From positions 5,423,501-5,487,500 of the forward strand of contig NC_092581.1 of assembly GCF_037975245.1 (NCBI RefSeq): a stretch of DNA of 64,000 nt, read 5' to 3'. Positions within the stretch are counted from its first letter, which is position 1. Each line of letters opens with the position of its first letter. Made by a program: the position numbers and the translations under genes. Below are positions 9,432 through 24,400 of this stretch, piece by piece. Source of the DNA: Apostichopus japonicus (lineage: Eukaryota > Echinodermata > Holothuroidea > Aspidochirotida > Stichopodidae). Below the pieces are notes generated by a model. That model was not told where the DNA came from. It worked only from the letters and a program-made list of their open reading frames with translations, and did not search any database.

Positions 9432-12400
9432 CTAAAGTGGGAAAAGGAACAAAAGATCAAAACAGAAAACGTATTAAACATTCTGGTTTGGAGAGACAGA
9501 GACTTCTTCAAAAATAAAATATCTTATGTGATACATGTTGGTCAATGGGCTTGCGTCTTAAATTGCTGAGATACTGAAAACATTAATGATATCACCCCAT
9601 CAGTCCATTCATTCAGCCTTAATTGTTCAATTTGTTTCAAAAATCTACAAAATAAACATGAAACATCAAAAATAGTTTCAACACAATATCATTCATCATC
9701 GACAAAAAAGTTTGTGCATTTTTAATACAATGATGTATGATGTAGATGATGATAACGATGATGATAATGTAGATGAGGTAGATGATTTAGATGATGATGA
9801 TTTAGATTTAGATTAGACAATGATGATTGTGACCATTCAGTTATGGTGTGTAAAGGGTTCAAGGATCGAACCTGTTTTAACATCAAATTTAATTTCCTAT
9901 GTGATGCGGAAAGAAAATAAAATCTCACCCCATCTATGATTACAGAGCTTGTTGAGATGTTTCCGTGGACGATACCGTTATCGTGTAGGCACTGCAGACC
10001 TTTCCGAATATCGGCTTCGATGTCGCGTACGCATGCATCTGATAGAGTACATGGACCGTTCTCCATTAAACTGGCCAAAGTATATTTCTGAAGCGATGAT
10101 ATTTTCAGAGCGATGATCAAACGAGTTCTTCTAAATCCATTCAGGACATTCTGTAACATTTCTGGCGGTGCTGATGTCAAAGAAACAGGGAGAAGATTAA
10201 CAAAAGAAATCCATGTCTCGTATCTAGCAGTCATCACCAAAATATGACTCGAAATGATCAAAAAAATTATATACTGTGAAGCAGATATTGTAAACAACAT
10301 TTTCCTCGAAATATGCAAAAACCGATACTGGAAAGAAGAAAAAAATGCCCAAAAGTCCATCTCATCTGCTGTACCATTGGTACTAGTGTGACACAAGCTA
10401 TTACCTAACACTAGGAAAAGGGCAGGTATAAAACTTAGGTATATTGTCTGCCTTTCAGGCAACCACCTCTGACAGAAAAAATATGTAGTATTCAAAGGTT
10501 TTTCCATGGCCACAAGAGGTATAAGATTTGCAGCAATTTCAAAATTCAGGTTTTTAAGCACAATTGGTCAGACCATCACGGTTCCGGTCGGTCATTCACA
10601 TTTTTCGGGGGAAATCAAATTTTGATAATTTTACCTTTTGCTGAAGCGCTGGGATTGCCAGTAGAGACTACTGTACCGAGGGTTGTCACATCGGTTCCAC
10701 CACTGGACGAAAGTTGGCTTTTACTCTTCTTACTGCTGCTCGCCCGCTTGGCCGCTTTCACCAACAGCGTGTAGAGGTAGGGATTGAGGGCGGAGTTTAT
10801 CGGTAGGATGAACACAGCGGTCACCGCGTACATGTCGCCCGGAATCTCAACCGTGCCGGTGAGGGCTAGACATCCCATTATTATGATGGGCATCCAACAA
10901 GCCATATCCGTCAGAACCAGAAAGGACATCTTGGCGGCCATCTGAATCTGTTCGTCTAGTTTACTCTGTTTCTCGGCGGTCGCGCTGGTCTTAAAACCGA
11001 CGGACTGTTTCGCTTTGATGTATATCACGATGTAACAGATCAACATAGCCAGGAAACAGACCAGGTTGAAGACCAGAAATATGAGAACCGAATAAAGCCA
11101 TCCCGGAAGGAAATCTCTGGTCAGAGGGAGAGCGAGACAGACACTTGACCGACCGTAGAAGCTGACACCAAAGTAGTTCAGGGGTAACACCGGTGTGAAA
11201 CTGATGAGGATGGCCAACAGCCAGACGCACAGAGAGACTGTATAGGTGGATTTGAAGCGGAGCTTTCGTCTGCTCAGCGGGAAGACGATCCCCTGAAAGC
11301 GGTCGATTGTGATCACCGTCAGAAACATGACGCTGCCCTCGCTGCCGAGAACGGCCAGAAATCCCGCAAACTTGCACAGCCCGCCGGTCTGCCAGATCTC
11401 CGAGTACCTGTAGTAAACGCCACGGAAGCTTAAATCGGCCGTGGCGATGATCAACATGTAGACTCCGGTGAAGAAATCGGCCAAGGCCAGGTTGGTTATC
11501 AGGATGGATTGCGTAGGATTCCGCCTGGAATTTGGAAAGATCTCTCTCCGATAAATCCGTAGAAATATTACGACGGCATTTCCGAGAACTGCGGCAACGC
11601 CCAAGACCCAAAGACTGATTCGCAGGAAACGGCTCTTCATGAGATCCTTGCAACTCGAGAATTGGCCAGCTTCCGGTAAGCATTCGTCTAGTTCTCGAGT
11701 TTGTTCGAACAGACAGCAAAAGAAAAACTTGTCAGAATATCTGTAGTAAAAAATGAATATCGGATTATTCAAATGTGTTTCTAAGATAAATTGAATGACG
11801 GATCACAGGTTTGAATCAAGTTGAAACACCATGCAGGGCTAAGAGGCATACAGAATGAGAACGAAATTATACAGATACCTAGCTATTTAATTCTAATGAT
11901 AGGAATTTCTTTTTAAGCATTTGAATTTTTCTAACTGTAGTTTAAATTTTAAAGTAATATCATTACGCACAGGGAAAATCCCAACAAGAACTACTTACAA
12001 TGCCTTGAGACTCCAAAGACCACTGAAAACCTCATCACTGACATCTGTCAGGCTCGTGGATTGAATATCACTGCGAGGAATGAGTACAAAAATATGCGAA
12101 TCATAAATATAAACTTGGGATATGATGCAATTACATAAGAAAAGTCAGTTGAAAAAAAACTGCCATATTTACAAATATAGGCCTTGATTTCAGTATGTTA
12201 TGCAACGCCTAAGAAAACGGTCATCTCACATTTGTTAGAAACTTTTGACAATGGCTACAAACTGTTCTATTGTGATATCAGGACAACGGTTTTTCATATC
12301 ACCTGGCTCTGATTATCTGTAGGGGGTGGAGCAGGGGGACCCTTTTCAAAGATGATGTCGTGGGAGGGGAGGGACATGGCACCTGGCGATGACAGCCACA

Positions 12401-15400
12401 ACAACACAAAACAGGAATTATACAACGCTGACACATCAAAGTAGTTGTTAGCCTTTTCGTATATCGAATGTTGACTACCAACTATTTGAACTTGTTTTGC
12501 ACTTACAGTATTCCAAGTTCACTCAGCGGTTGAAATGGGCTCTGTGCTACGGTAGTCAGAGGGTTTCCCTTTAAACTCCTGTGAATGAGAAGAAAATGGC
12601 CAGTCCAGACCAATGCAGAGAGACACAAAGGATACAAGGAAATAAAGTGTTGCTATTTCAATTCAACCAATTCAGAAATAGATGATTTTATGGAGAAAGT
12701 TTGTCTTTACTTACAAGTATCTGAGATTATCGAGACCTGCAAATGTGTCAGGAGAGAGCGAAGTAAGAAGATTCCAGTCCAGTATTCTGAAGGAACGAAC
12801 AGACACAAAACATGTGAATGAGCGTTAACTAGTAAAGCAATTGTAAGAGACATTGTGAAATACAGTTTAAAGAGATTGAGTAGTAATGAACTTAGGCATC
12901 ACTATAGCCAATAAGATTCTATGCGAGATCAGAAAGAACATTCGGTATCTTCATCTTGCTCAATATGAGGACTGAGAGACAAGGATCCAGGGGGTGTAAA
13001 CCCCCCTCCCACAACCCCCACCCCCTTTCAATTCCATACAATCAAGTTGAAATCAGTTTTTAGCACAACATTCCATGTGTATACCTAATTACTTATATTA
13101 TAGCCAAACTATGCTTCATTAAAATGCACAATTCATGTCTATAACTTTTTTTTATCTTGAGGAAGGACTGCCAGTCCCCACCCCCACCCCTCCCACCCCT
13201 TCATGGCCAATGACTTCAATGATCCCACAGCCACACACCCTGATCTGGATCTGCCCCTGACTGACACAAACTAGAAAACACCAACTTTTAAGACAGTGAT
13301 TGTAACCAAACTTTTTCATTGAAAATTAGTACTTACAAATTTCTTAAATTCATATTTTCCGCAAACTCGTGATCAAGGATAATGTCAATTCCGTTACTGG
13401 TGAAATCTCTGTCAAAACAAGAAATATTTTGAAATGGAAAAGTTCTAAATACACAGCAATTTGTTTTATATTGCATTATATTGCACCAACTTACGTATTA
13501 GAATGTAAATAAGTCAATTAATTCATCAATTAATGAGATTGTAACAGCATTTGAATACAATTGCATTCTGCCCATAGCAAAACTGATACCAAATAAAAAA
13601 CAAAAAAGGAATAAATACAATCAATTCCCTCACATGTGTAAGACAAATTTAAACTGATGCAAATCTAGGTGCAAGGCATCTTGGATAGAATTTTCTTGAG
13701 CGAGGGCGCTGTCATTGACCGCTCTTCTGTTTCTCCGTACAGTATTCATCCCCTTTAAAATTCTACAAGAAAATGTATCAAATACAAAAGATCAGAGGAA
13801 AAAGTCAATAACATCAGAACTAAAGTGCTATATTGCTACAATTTACAGAATGTATTTTTTTTTTTGTCATTGAAATAATCCGCAAAATTCATCTGATTTG
13901 AAAACTTTACCCGGGGAGTGGGAGGGAGGTGAGGGAGGGAAGGGTAAGTATGAGCTGAAATAGCCAAATTATCTGTCTGAATATGAATATCTATCCACAA
14001 CAATTTGTTTACATATGTACATTATATTCAGTTATATATTTTGTCACTAATTTTCGATAAGATATGTTCCAGCCCTACTCACAGTTGTTTAGCTTTGACT
14101 GGTAGCGACGCTGCAATCTCTGGCCCCCATTCAGTTCCCGAGCAGATGAAAGACATACCTGAACAATCACAGCCTTCAAAACATTTGCTGACATCTAAGA
14201 AAAAGAGAGCATATCAGACATTTATAACATTTCACACATTTGCTGACATCTAATACAAATAGAGCTGACATCTAATACAAATAGACCATTGAGTACAACA
14301 TTTTACACACATTTGCTGACATCTGATACAAATAGAGCATTTCAGGGTATAACATTTTACACACATTTGCTGACATCCAACAAATACAGCATTTCATAGT
14401 ATAACATTTTACACACATTTGCTGACATATATACAAATGAGTATCATATTTTACACAGATTTGAAAGGGGTTTGGTAAAAATCAGTGTTCCATCATTGAC
14501 ACAGCCACTTATTGACATTTTCATTGTCAGTGCCAACACCACCATACCACCAACCATTCCATGTCATCACCATGCCAACATTCTATGACATCACCACTGT
14601 ACCACCAACATAATCACCATTCTATGTCATCACCATGCCAACACCACTATACCACCAACATAATTACCATTCCATGTCATCACCATGCCAACACCAATCA
14701 CCATGCATTCTATGTCATTTTCATCTTCATCATCACCATGGTATTCCCTTTTGTAAAATTTTGTCACCATCAGTGTCCTCATCACCTCAAATGATATCAC
14801 CATCACCATTAATTGCCTTTGTGGCTTAGCGGGCAGTATAATTCATAAACTTTCAATTTTACCTATAATTCATTAACTATATCCTGTTTCATCAATAAAC
14901 CTTCAAGTTTACCTACAATTCATTTAACTATATTCTGTTTCATTAATAATCCTACAATTCCACCTACATATTGATTAACTATATATTGTTTTCATTCATA
15001 AACCTTCAATTGTACCTACAATTCAGTAACCATGATATTTATATTTACGAAAGTACTCATAATACGATTACGAACCACAGAATAGCTCGTCGTCCCCTTG
15101 GTCACAATGGACTATTCCATCACAAACTTCCTTCTGAGGTATGCACACCCTGCTATCACGTCCGTGGCATTTGTATGAACCCTCAGCACAGGAATATGAT
15201 TCTGTAACAGAAACGAATACAAAGGAACACTTTCTGAGTATAAACCAGAGTACTTGACATTGCAGGCCAAATATTAATATATACAAAATCATTGCCAACA
15301 ATCAATATATTTTATATTTCATAGAAAGGATGTTGGTTGTTCCCAACACTCTCCCTGCTGCCTGTGTCTCCTTCCCATCCTCCACTCCTCCCCTCGCCTG

Positions 15401-18400
15401 GTCATCCCATTGTCTCCAAACCTTCCTCTCTCCTCCCCTAAACTCCCCTCTGTGAGTTCCCCTTGTCTCCAAACCTTCCTATCCCCTCTCCTAAACCCCC
15501 TTCTGTGCCTGCCCCTTGTCTCCAAACCTTCCTATCCCCTCTCCTAAACCCCCTTCTGTGCCTGCCCCTTGTCTCCAAACCTTCCTCTCCCCTCCCCTAA
15601 TCTCACCTCTGTGCCTGCCTCCAAACCTTCCATTCTCCTCCCCTAAGCTCCCCTCTGTGCCTGTTCCTCTCCCCTCTCCTAAACTCTCCTCTGTGCCTGC
15701 CTCCAAACCTTCCCCTCTCCTACCCTCTCCTCCCCTCTGTGCACCACTCCTCTTCCCTCTCCTAAATTCCCCTCTGTGCCTACCCCATCTTCTCTGCCTT
15801 ACCACAATCCAGTTCATCTTCTCCATTTTGACAGTCGTAGTCTCCATTGCATCTATCCCTCTCCGGAATACAGTAAGAGTGTGGACATTTGAAGTAATCG
15901 AGAGGACATTGGAACAACTCTATCGGTAGAAGAGGACAAGATAACATGAAAGACATTAAATAGATCACAGAACATACAGGACAAACATTCAAGTTGTTTA
16001 TAGGATGGCAGTGGGGGAGGCCACCAAATTCATATACTTCATGCCTCCTATTTTTTACCAGAATGTGTGGTGCATGAGACTGTGTGTCCTTCTGGCTGTG
16101 CAGAAAATCGAAAGGGTAACTATATATACACGAGAATAGAACCACATATTTATCTATGAAACACTAGACTCTAAGGAAAGACTTTGTATGAATGAGATGC
16201 AAAGGGTACCTTCTTTTTTTTTCCTTTTAGGGGGAGGGCCCAGGCAAACTCCTATTTTAGTCTGTAACAAAAGAATTTACCCCCTTAGGAAACTAGTGTC
16301 ACACAATATGTAATACCTTACTGCATAATTACTTTATAGAAAGAAACAGATCAAATGTACAAACCACAATCCATAAGGTGACTTGCATCTCTGCAACCTC
16401 GTAAGTAGCTATACTCATCGTATTCATTTATACATGTAATACCTTTACTGTATGAACTAATTTATAGAAAGAAACAGATCAAATGTACAAACCACAATTC
16501 ATGAGGTGACTTGCATCTCTGCAACCTCGTAGGTAGCTATACTCATCGTATTCAAATATACATCGATTAGATTCTTCTGTGCATGCCCCATTCTTGCACT
16601 GTATCTGAGATGACAGGTTACACTGGAAAGCATCTTGTAAGTAGTCTATAAAGCATTTCAAACAAGTTGAGAAAATGACTCAAATCTCTTGGTTAAGCAA
16701 ACACACATCCTAAATGCACACAACAGCTCCTCCAGGCAATATATCAGTCTACACATGCATAATTATGTTTTGAGAAATGATTGGCTTACAGATGATTATA
16801 AGCATGAATGATCGTTATGGGCGATTTTAATTCATCACTGCTGGTAATATGTAGTTTGCAATTTAAGAAACTACTTCTTTTAATACAAAACACGTCCAAA
16901 CATCGTTTCAAATATTCAGACTTTAAGTTGCAAGAAGTGTACAATAAATTTAATTACCAGAATTTTGAGGCAAAGCAGTTAAACTGGTTAGATTGGGAGA
17001 AACTGCATGCTCACGAGTAAGAAGTTGCTCACCAGGATTTTCCTGTGCTTAGAAATATAACCTGTCTCCAAACTGCACTGTCATGCTAAACAAGAAACTA
17101 TACACCTCTTTAACCAGGCAGCAAGTCAACTGTGTACGTGAGTTGCCGTTTCTCTGTGTAATGTACTGTAGATCGCGTAACATGCACGACCCCTAGGGTC
17201 GTGTATGTTTCTGCACGACCCCTAGGGTGTGCTTGCATGACTCCTTGGGTGATCACGTTTCACTTTTTCCTTTCTGATGACGTTTAAATCAGTCAAACTC
17301 TTCCCAGCACGGATCTAGCAAGGCTCGAACATGCCATCGTTTATCGTTGACCACCTAAAATGGCTTGAAAATGATCATCAATTTTTCAGAGAGAGTTTTA
17401 GCGGCGACTTTTTACTCACCGCATGTCTGTGGCTCATCTTCCCAGTTTTTACCGGAACAGTCACGGTAGCCATCACACTGATTATGCGAGGGAATCAGTT
17501 TACCATCAAAACACTGGAAGTTTCCGCTTGACATTGCTGCAAAGAGGTCAAACAGAAAAGGGAAATCTCTTTCAGAGGTTTGATCTGTTCATCATATTTG
17601 ACCTCAGTATATGCATGTGGCGTAAACTTTCGTTTCCCATTTTATGATATTTGGTTCCAATATTCCTCTGACGGCACAACCTTGAAAATGGATCAAGTGT
17701 GGATTCCTTTCCTCAGCTTGCCAATGTGGATATCCTAATCTAGCACTGAGTTGAATTAACCAAGCTTCTCATATAAACCATTTCTGTACTTGCCAATGTG
17801 GATTTCCTAATGTAGCACTGAGTTGAATTATCTAAGCATCTCATATAAACCATGTCTGTCCTTGCCAATGTGGATATCCTAATCTAGCACTGAGTTAAAG
17901 GGTGTGAAGACTCACGCACAAAGAAACGTGTCATGCCGGTAATCTGACTTAGTTTCGAATGAGGTGTAACAGAAGTGTTAGACACCACTATCCATCCCAG
18001 AAAATACACACACAGCTTGCTACCGTCGGTAATTAGACACTAGTGTACAGTCAATACATACAGCTACGGTCAATACCCACAACACGGTGCACATAGCAGC
18101 GATGGACATCTCAGGTCTAGATTAAAGATAACAAGGTATCACGTTTCATTACTGTCTGTATTTTGTAGCGACACGAACAAAACGTCACTTGCAAGCAACG
18201 GAAAGTTAACTTTTTCAGAATGCGGCACCTGGTCTGGGGCGAGTCGTCAATGCCTTTAAATTAACCAAGCATCTCATATAAACCATTTCTGTCCTTGCCA
18301 ATGTGGATGTATGGTGTGTATAAGGGTTATAAGGTGTATATGGTGGGTATAAGGATTATCAACTTGAATGCTGTGAGCAATAGCAACAATGCTCAACATA

Positions 18401-21400
18401 CTTCCATTTCAGCCAGAAGAAGGGAGGCCTGGGAAGGGGTTCCAAAGATTTGGGATTATGAATATACTCACCACAGTTCTTCTCATCTGAAAGGTCGTTA
18501 CAATCATGCTTAAGGTCACATTGCTTAGACTTTGGTATACAGAGACCATCTTCGCATTGGAATTCATCGCTGGAACAAGGTGGATAAACTATAAACCCGA
18601 GAAGCAAGCAAATATAAAATGTGAAGGTTAGCAACTGGCAAGGTGAAAAATACAGCAAAATCATGTGTTACGACAGTCATTAAAGGCGTAGAAGCCTAAA
18701 TTGATTTGGGGGGGCTGTAACGACTTGCCCGAAAAATATAACCAAAATTTTTCGCGCTCTTCGCGCACGTTCAACATCTTAATGTGCATGTCATATAGAC
18801 ATTCATCGATTATTACATCACATGCCGATAACCGATGAATGCCTATATGACATGCACATTAAGATGTTGAATGCGCGCGGAGCGCGCAAAAAATTTTTGG
18901 TTATATTTTCCGCGTTATTACCCTTCCATATTGGTTATAATTATTGGGAAAGTCGTTACAATAATAACGATAATAATAATATCAGTTTAAACATTGAAAA
19001 ACACATTGCAAATTATTCTTCTTTCAGTAGGTGCCCGAAAAATTCTCAGCATATTGCCCGAATTTTCACCTAAAAAATTTGAAAAACACACTGCAAATTT
19101 TTCTTCTTTCAGTAGGTGCCCGAAAATTCTCAGCATATTGCCCAAAGTTTCACAAAAAGTTTTGGTTGGGGGGCTACAGCCCCCCCAGCCTCCTATGCCT
19201 ATGAGTCCACAGTGTCGTTTCTGCAATGCTCTGTAAGTGTTATCAAAATACTGTTGATGTGTTTTGCGATGTTGATCTGTACTTTGTGTTTTTGAGGGAT
19301 GTTTCTGCAATGCTCCTTTAGTGTTATCAAAATACTGTTGCTGTGTTTGCGATGGTGATCTATATCTTGTTTTTGGAGGGATGATCGCTCTTTCAGTGTT
19401 ATCGAAATACTGTTGATGTGTTGAGATGTTGATCTGTATTTTGTGTTTTTGGATGGATGTTTCTGCAATGCTCTTTCAGTGTTATCAAAATAATGTTGAT
19501 GTGTGGCGATGTCCATCTGTATTTTGTGTTTTTGGGGTGATGTTTCTGCAATGCTTATTCAGTGTTATCGAAATACTGTTGCTGTGTTTTGCGATGTTGA
19601 TCTGTATTTTGTGTTTATGGATGGATGTTTCTGCAATGCTCTTTCAGTGTTATCAAATACTGTTGCTGTGTTGGGATGTTGATCTGTATTTTGTGTTTTT
19701 GGAGGGATGCTTCTGCAATGCTTATTCCGTCTTATCGAAATTCTGTTGATGTGTTTGCGATGTTGATCTGTATTTTGTGTTTTTTTATTGAATTATAACT
19801 GGTTTGTTGCTGTAATGTGATGCTGTACTGTTTCTACATCTTTATTACAGTGTTAATTTACAGTAATACTTTAGTACTATTTAGCGTGACTGTCGCGTAT
19901 ATTGCTGCTATGTAAACAAATAATTGTTTATTATCAGCTATCCAATCTTAAAGCCGTTGAAAATTTCATAATCCTTTTCGAAATCATGTTTCTTTCGGTC
20001 TCAAAGAAAAAGGCTTTGTTCGCGATGGGTCAATTAAACAAAACAGGCCGTGCTATAAATAGAGAGATGAAAAAAAAAATAACTGCCTGATAAATAGAGA
20101 CCAAAATCCATTCCAAACATGTTAAAATATTTACTTTACCAAATGGAATTCTTTCTTTTCTTTGCTTTTAATATGATTTCAATATAAACTATAATTACCG
20201 CATTCATATTCATCACTCCCATCAGTACAGTGGTCGATAAAGTCACAGTAGAATGATGATGGGATACAATTACCATCAAGACAGGTAAATTCTGATATTG
20301 CACAGGAGCCATCTTGGAAAGGGATATATGGAAAAGGAATTAATAGCCAAATTCATCAATTTCACCATTTCACAAAATTGTGAATGTGGGTGTGTGTCTT
20401 TCATATGAACAAAAAACAATGTATATATGATGAGGATTATGAACTTATGATCATAAAATGTTGAAGGGAGGTGCAGTTTTACCCATGCAGGGCTCGGATT
20501 TATCTTCTTAATATACACATCACCACTACATCACAGAGTGTCACCAAGCCTTCCATGGTGCTGAAACATTCTTTGTCTATAGCAGGGTTGTCCAACCTAC
20601 GGCCCGCGGGCCACAGTGCGGCCTGCCGCAAGGTCCCGTCCGGCCCGCCAACCTCATTAATTTACAAATGTACTTTTACCCAGGAATTCTTTCTTGATAA
20701 ATTTGAGAGATCATTATATCTCAATATGAAGATTGTTTTGATACAGATCAGAAGGCTTGTGAAGTGTCATTTCCTGCAATCTGGGGATCTTTTGGGCGAT
20801 TTTTTTTCTTGCACGTCACGCGCCAACCTACGGTGGCGCTCCACTTGTATAGTAACTTCATTTCCCATACCCCCTAACAGACCCCTAGCGGGGCCACTGA
20901 AATTTGCCGCTCTGGCACGAAACCCTGGATATGCCACAGGAGCTTGTAGGCTCATGCGGCCCCTCCTTTATCATAATCATTTGAGGTGGCCCTCCTCATC
21001 AAAAGGTTGGACAACCCTGATCTATAGGGAAGTTAAAACTATTCTACCTGTGGACTGGGCGCAGTTCAATTCATCGCTTTCATCGTAGCAATCCGGTTTA
21101 CCGTCACACACGAATACGTTTAGAATACACTCCCCCGTAGAACAATGGAATTGCCCTTTTCTGCATGACCGCTGGGAGTCTGCGGAGGCAAACACAACAT
21201 TTTCAGGAATGTTTTTCACTTAATAAATGACAAAGGAAACAACCATTTTAATTCACCCGATACACAACTGACATGATTATTTCACATTCAAAAACGATTC
21301 TTGCATTTTCTAACAATGAGGATAAGAAAAACACAAACTAATACAATTGTTTACCAATTATACTCTGATGACAATTGCCTGTCACCTGTGGATATACTAT

Positions 21401-24400
21401 GTGAATTATGTGTCAAACACAATATTTACACACCATACAACAGCTTTGTTTGGATCGATTCTCTATTTGACCAATAGGATCATGAGACAGGGTAGTCTGA
21501 GCTATAATAAGTCTGGTAGGCTTATTATATTAGATCTTGTCTATTATGAACATTTACACACCATACAACAACTTTGTTTGGATTGATTCTCTATTTGACC
21601 AATAGGATCATGAGACAGGGTAGTCTGAGCTATAATAAGTCTGGTAGGCTTATTATATTAGATCTTGTCTTTTATGAACATTTACACACCATACAACAGC
21701 TTTCTTTAAATCAATTCTCTATTTGACCAATAGGATCATGAGACAGGGTAGTCTGAGCTATAATAAGTCTGGTAGGCTTATTATATTAGATCTTGTCTAT
21801 TATGAACATTTACACATCATACAACAGCTTTCTTTAAATAGATTCTCTATTTGACCAATAGGAACATGATACAGTGTAGTCTGAGCTATAATAAGTCTGG
21901 TAGGCTAATTATATTAGATCTTGTCTATTATGAACATTTACACACCATACAACAGCTTTCTTTAAATAGATTCTCTATTCGACCAATAGGAACATGATAC
22001 AGTGTAGTCTGAGCTATAATAAGTCTGGTAGGCTAATTATATTAGATCTTGTCTATTATGAACATTTACACACCATACAACAGCTTTCTTTAAATAGATT
22101 CTCTATTCGACCAATAGGAACATGATACAGTGTAGTCTGAGCTATAATAAGTCTGGTAGGCTAATTATATTAGATCTTGTCTATTATGAACATTTACACA
22201 TCATACAACAGCTTTCTTTAAATAGATTCTCTATTTGACCAATAGGACCATGATACAGTGTAGTCTGAGCTATAATAAGTCTGGTAGGCTTATTTATATT
22301 AGATCTTGTCTATTATGAACATTTACACACCATACAACAGCTTTGTTTGAATCCATTCTCTATTTGACCAATAGGATCATGATACAGTGTAGTCTGAGCT
22401 ATAATAAGTCTGGTAGGCTTATTATATAATATCTTGTCTGCAAAGAAAGATACATCTTTTGAGTTGCAACCCTACAACACTTAAACATTGGTCTACCATT
22501 AACCAAATAAGATATGTAACAATGCTTATGTTGCCATAGAGCAACAAAATTACTATCAATAATTAAATATGATAAAACTTTTATTACCTTTGTTTATCTC
22601 GAGAGGTGATGGTGCAATTTCCACTACACAAAAGAAGAAAAGAAGCATGAAATATATTAGAAGCACCTAGTAGAGATCAAAGCCAAATGGAGGTGGCTAT
22701 ATATATTAGGATCATAGCACCAACTAGAGATCAAAGCCAGACAGAGGTGGCTATATATATTAGGATCATAGCACCAACTAGAGATCAAAGCCAGACGGAG
22801 GTGGCTATATATATTAGGATCATAGCACCAACTAGAGATCAAAGCCAGACGGAGGTGGCTATATATATATGGATCATAGCACCAACTAGAGATCAAAGCC
22901 AGACGGAGGTGGCTATATATATTAGGATCATAGCACCAACTAGAGATCAAAGCCAGACGGAGGTGGCTATATATATTAGGATCATAGCACCAACTAGAGA
23001 TCAAAGCCAGACGGAGGTGGCTATATATATTAGGATCATAGCACCAGTTAGAGTTCAAAGCAAGACGGAGGTGGCTATATATTAGGATCATAGCACCAGC
23101 TAGAGATCAAAGCCAGATGGAGGTAGCTATATATATTAGGATCATAGCACCAGCTAGAGATCAAGGCCAGATGGAGGTGGCTATATATATATTAGGATCA
23201 TAGCACCAACTAGAGATCAAAGCCAGACAGAGGTGGCTATATATATATTAGGATCATAGCACCAACTAGAGATCAAAGCCAGACAGAGGTGGCTATATAT
23301 ATTAGGATCATAGCACCAGCTAGAGATCAAAGCCAGATGGAGGTGGCTATATATATTAGGATCATAGCACCAGCTAGAGATCAAAGCCAGATGGAGGTTG
23401 CTATATATATAAGGATCATAGCACCAACTAGAGATCAAAGCCAGACAGAGGTGGCTATATATATATTAGGATCATAGCACCAGCTAGAGATCAAAGCCAG
23501 ATGGAGGTAGCTATATATATTAGGATCATAGCACCAGCTAGAGATCAAGGCCAGATGGAGGTGACTATATATATATTAGGATCATAGCACCAACTAGAGA
23601 TCAAAGCCAGACAGAGGTGGCTATATATATATTAGGATCATAGCACCAGCTAGAGATCAAAGCCAGACAGAGGTGGCTATATATATATTAGGATCATAGC
23701 ACCAGCTAGAGATCAAAGCCAGATGGAGGTTGCTATATATATATTAGGATCATAGCACCAGCTAGAGATCAAAGCCAGATGGAGGTGGCTATATATATTA
23801 GGATCATAGCACCAGCTAGAGATCAAAGCCAGACAGAGGTGGCTATATATATATTAGGATCATAGCACCAGCTAGAGATCAAAGCCAGACAGAGGTGGCT
23901 ATATATATTAGGATCATAGCACCAACTAGAGATCAAAGCCAGATGGAGGTGGCTATATATATATATGGATCATAGCACCAGCTAGAGATCAAAGCCAGAT
24001 GGAGGTGGCTATATATATTAGGATCATAGCACCAGCTAGAGATCAAAGCCAGACAGAGGTGGCTATATATATATTAGGATCATAGCACCAACTAGAGATC
24101 AAAGCCAGATGGAGGTTGCTATATATATAAGGATCATAGCACCAACTAGAGATCAAAGCCAGACAGAGGTGGCTATGTATTAGGATCATAGCACCAACTA
24201 GAGATCAAAGCCAGACAGAGGTGGCTATATATATATATTAGGATCATAGCACCAGCTAGAGATCAAAGCCAGATGGAGGTGGCTATATATATTAGGTAAA
24301 GCACCAGCTAGAGATCAAAGCCAGACAGAGGTGGCTATATATATATATTAGGATCATAGCACCAGCTAGAGATCAAAGCCAGACAGAGGTTGCTATATAT

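Noticed and set aside
9596-9644. A 49-bp stretch with good splice borders and an open frame inside the last intron
   Set aside because: Exon 47 ends in phase 0 and exon 48 continues in phase 0, so a 49-bp insert would break the frame.
10991-11719. 242-codon frame opposite in phase to the 7TM exon
   Set aside because: Overlaps the clear GPCR frame on the same strand; Arg/Ser-rich shadow composition.
15491-15847. Gly/Arg/Glu-rich frame resembling an RGG protein
   Set aside because: Direct consequence of the pyrimidine-rich minisatellite read on the other strand.
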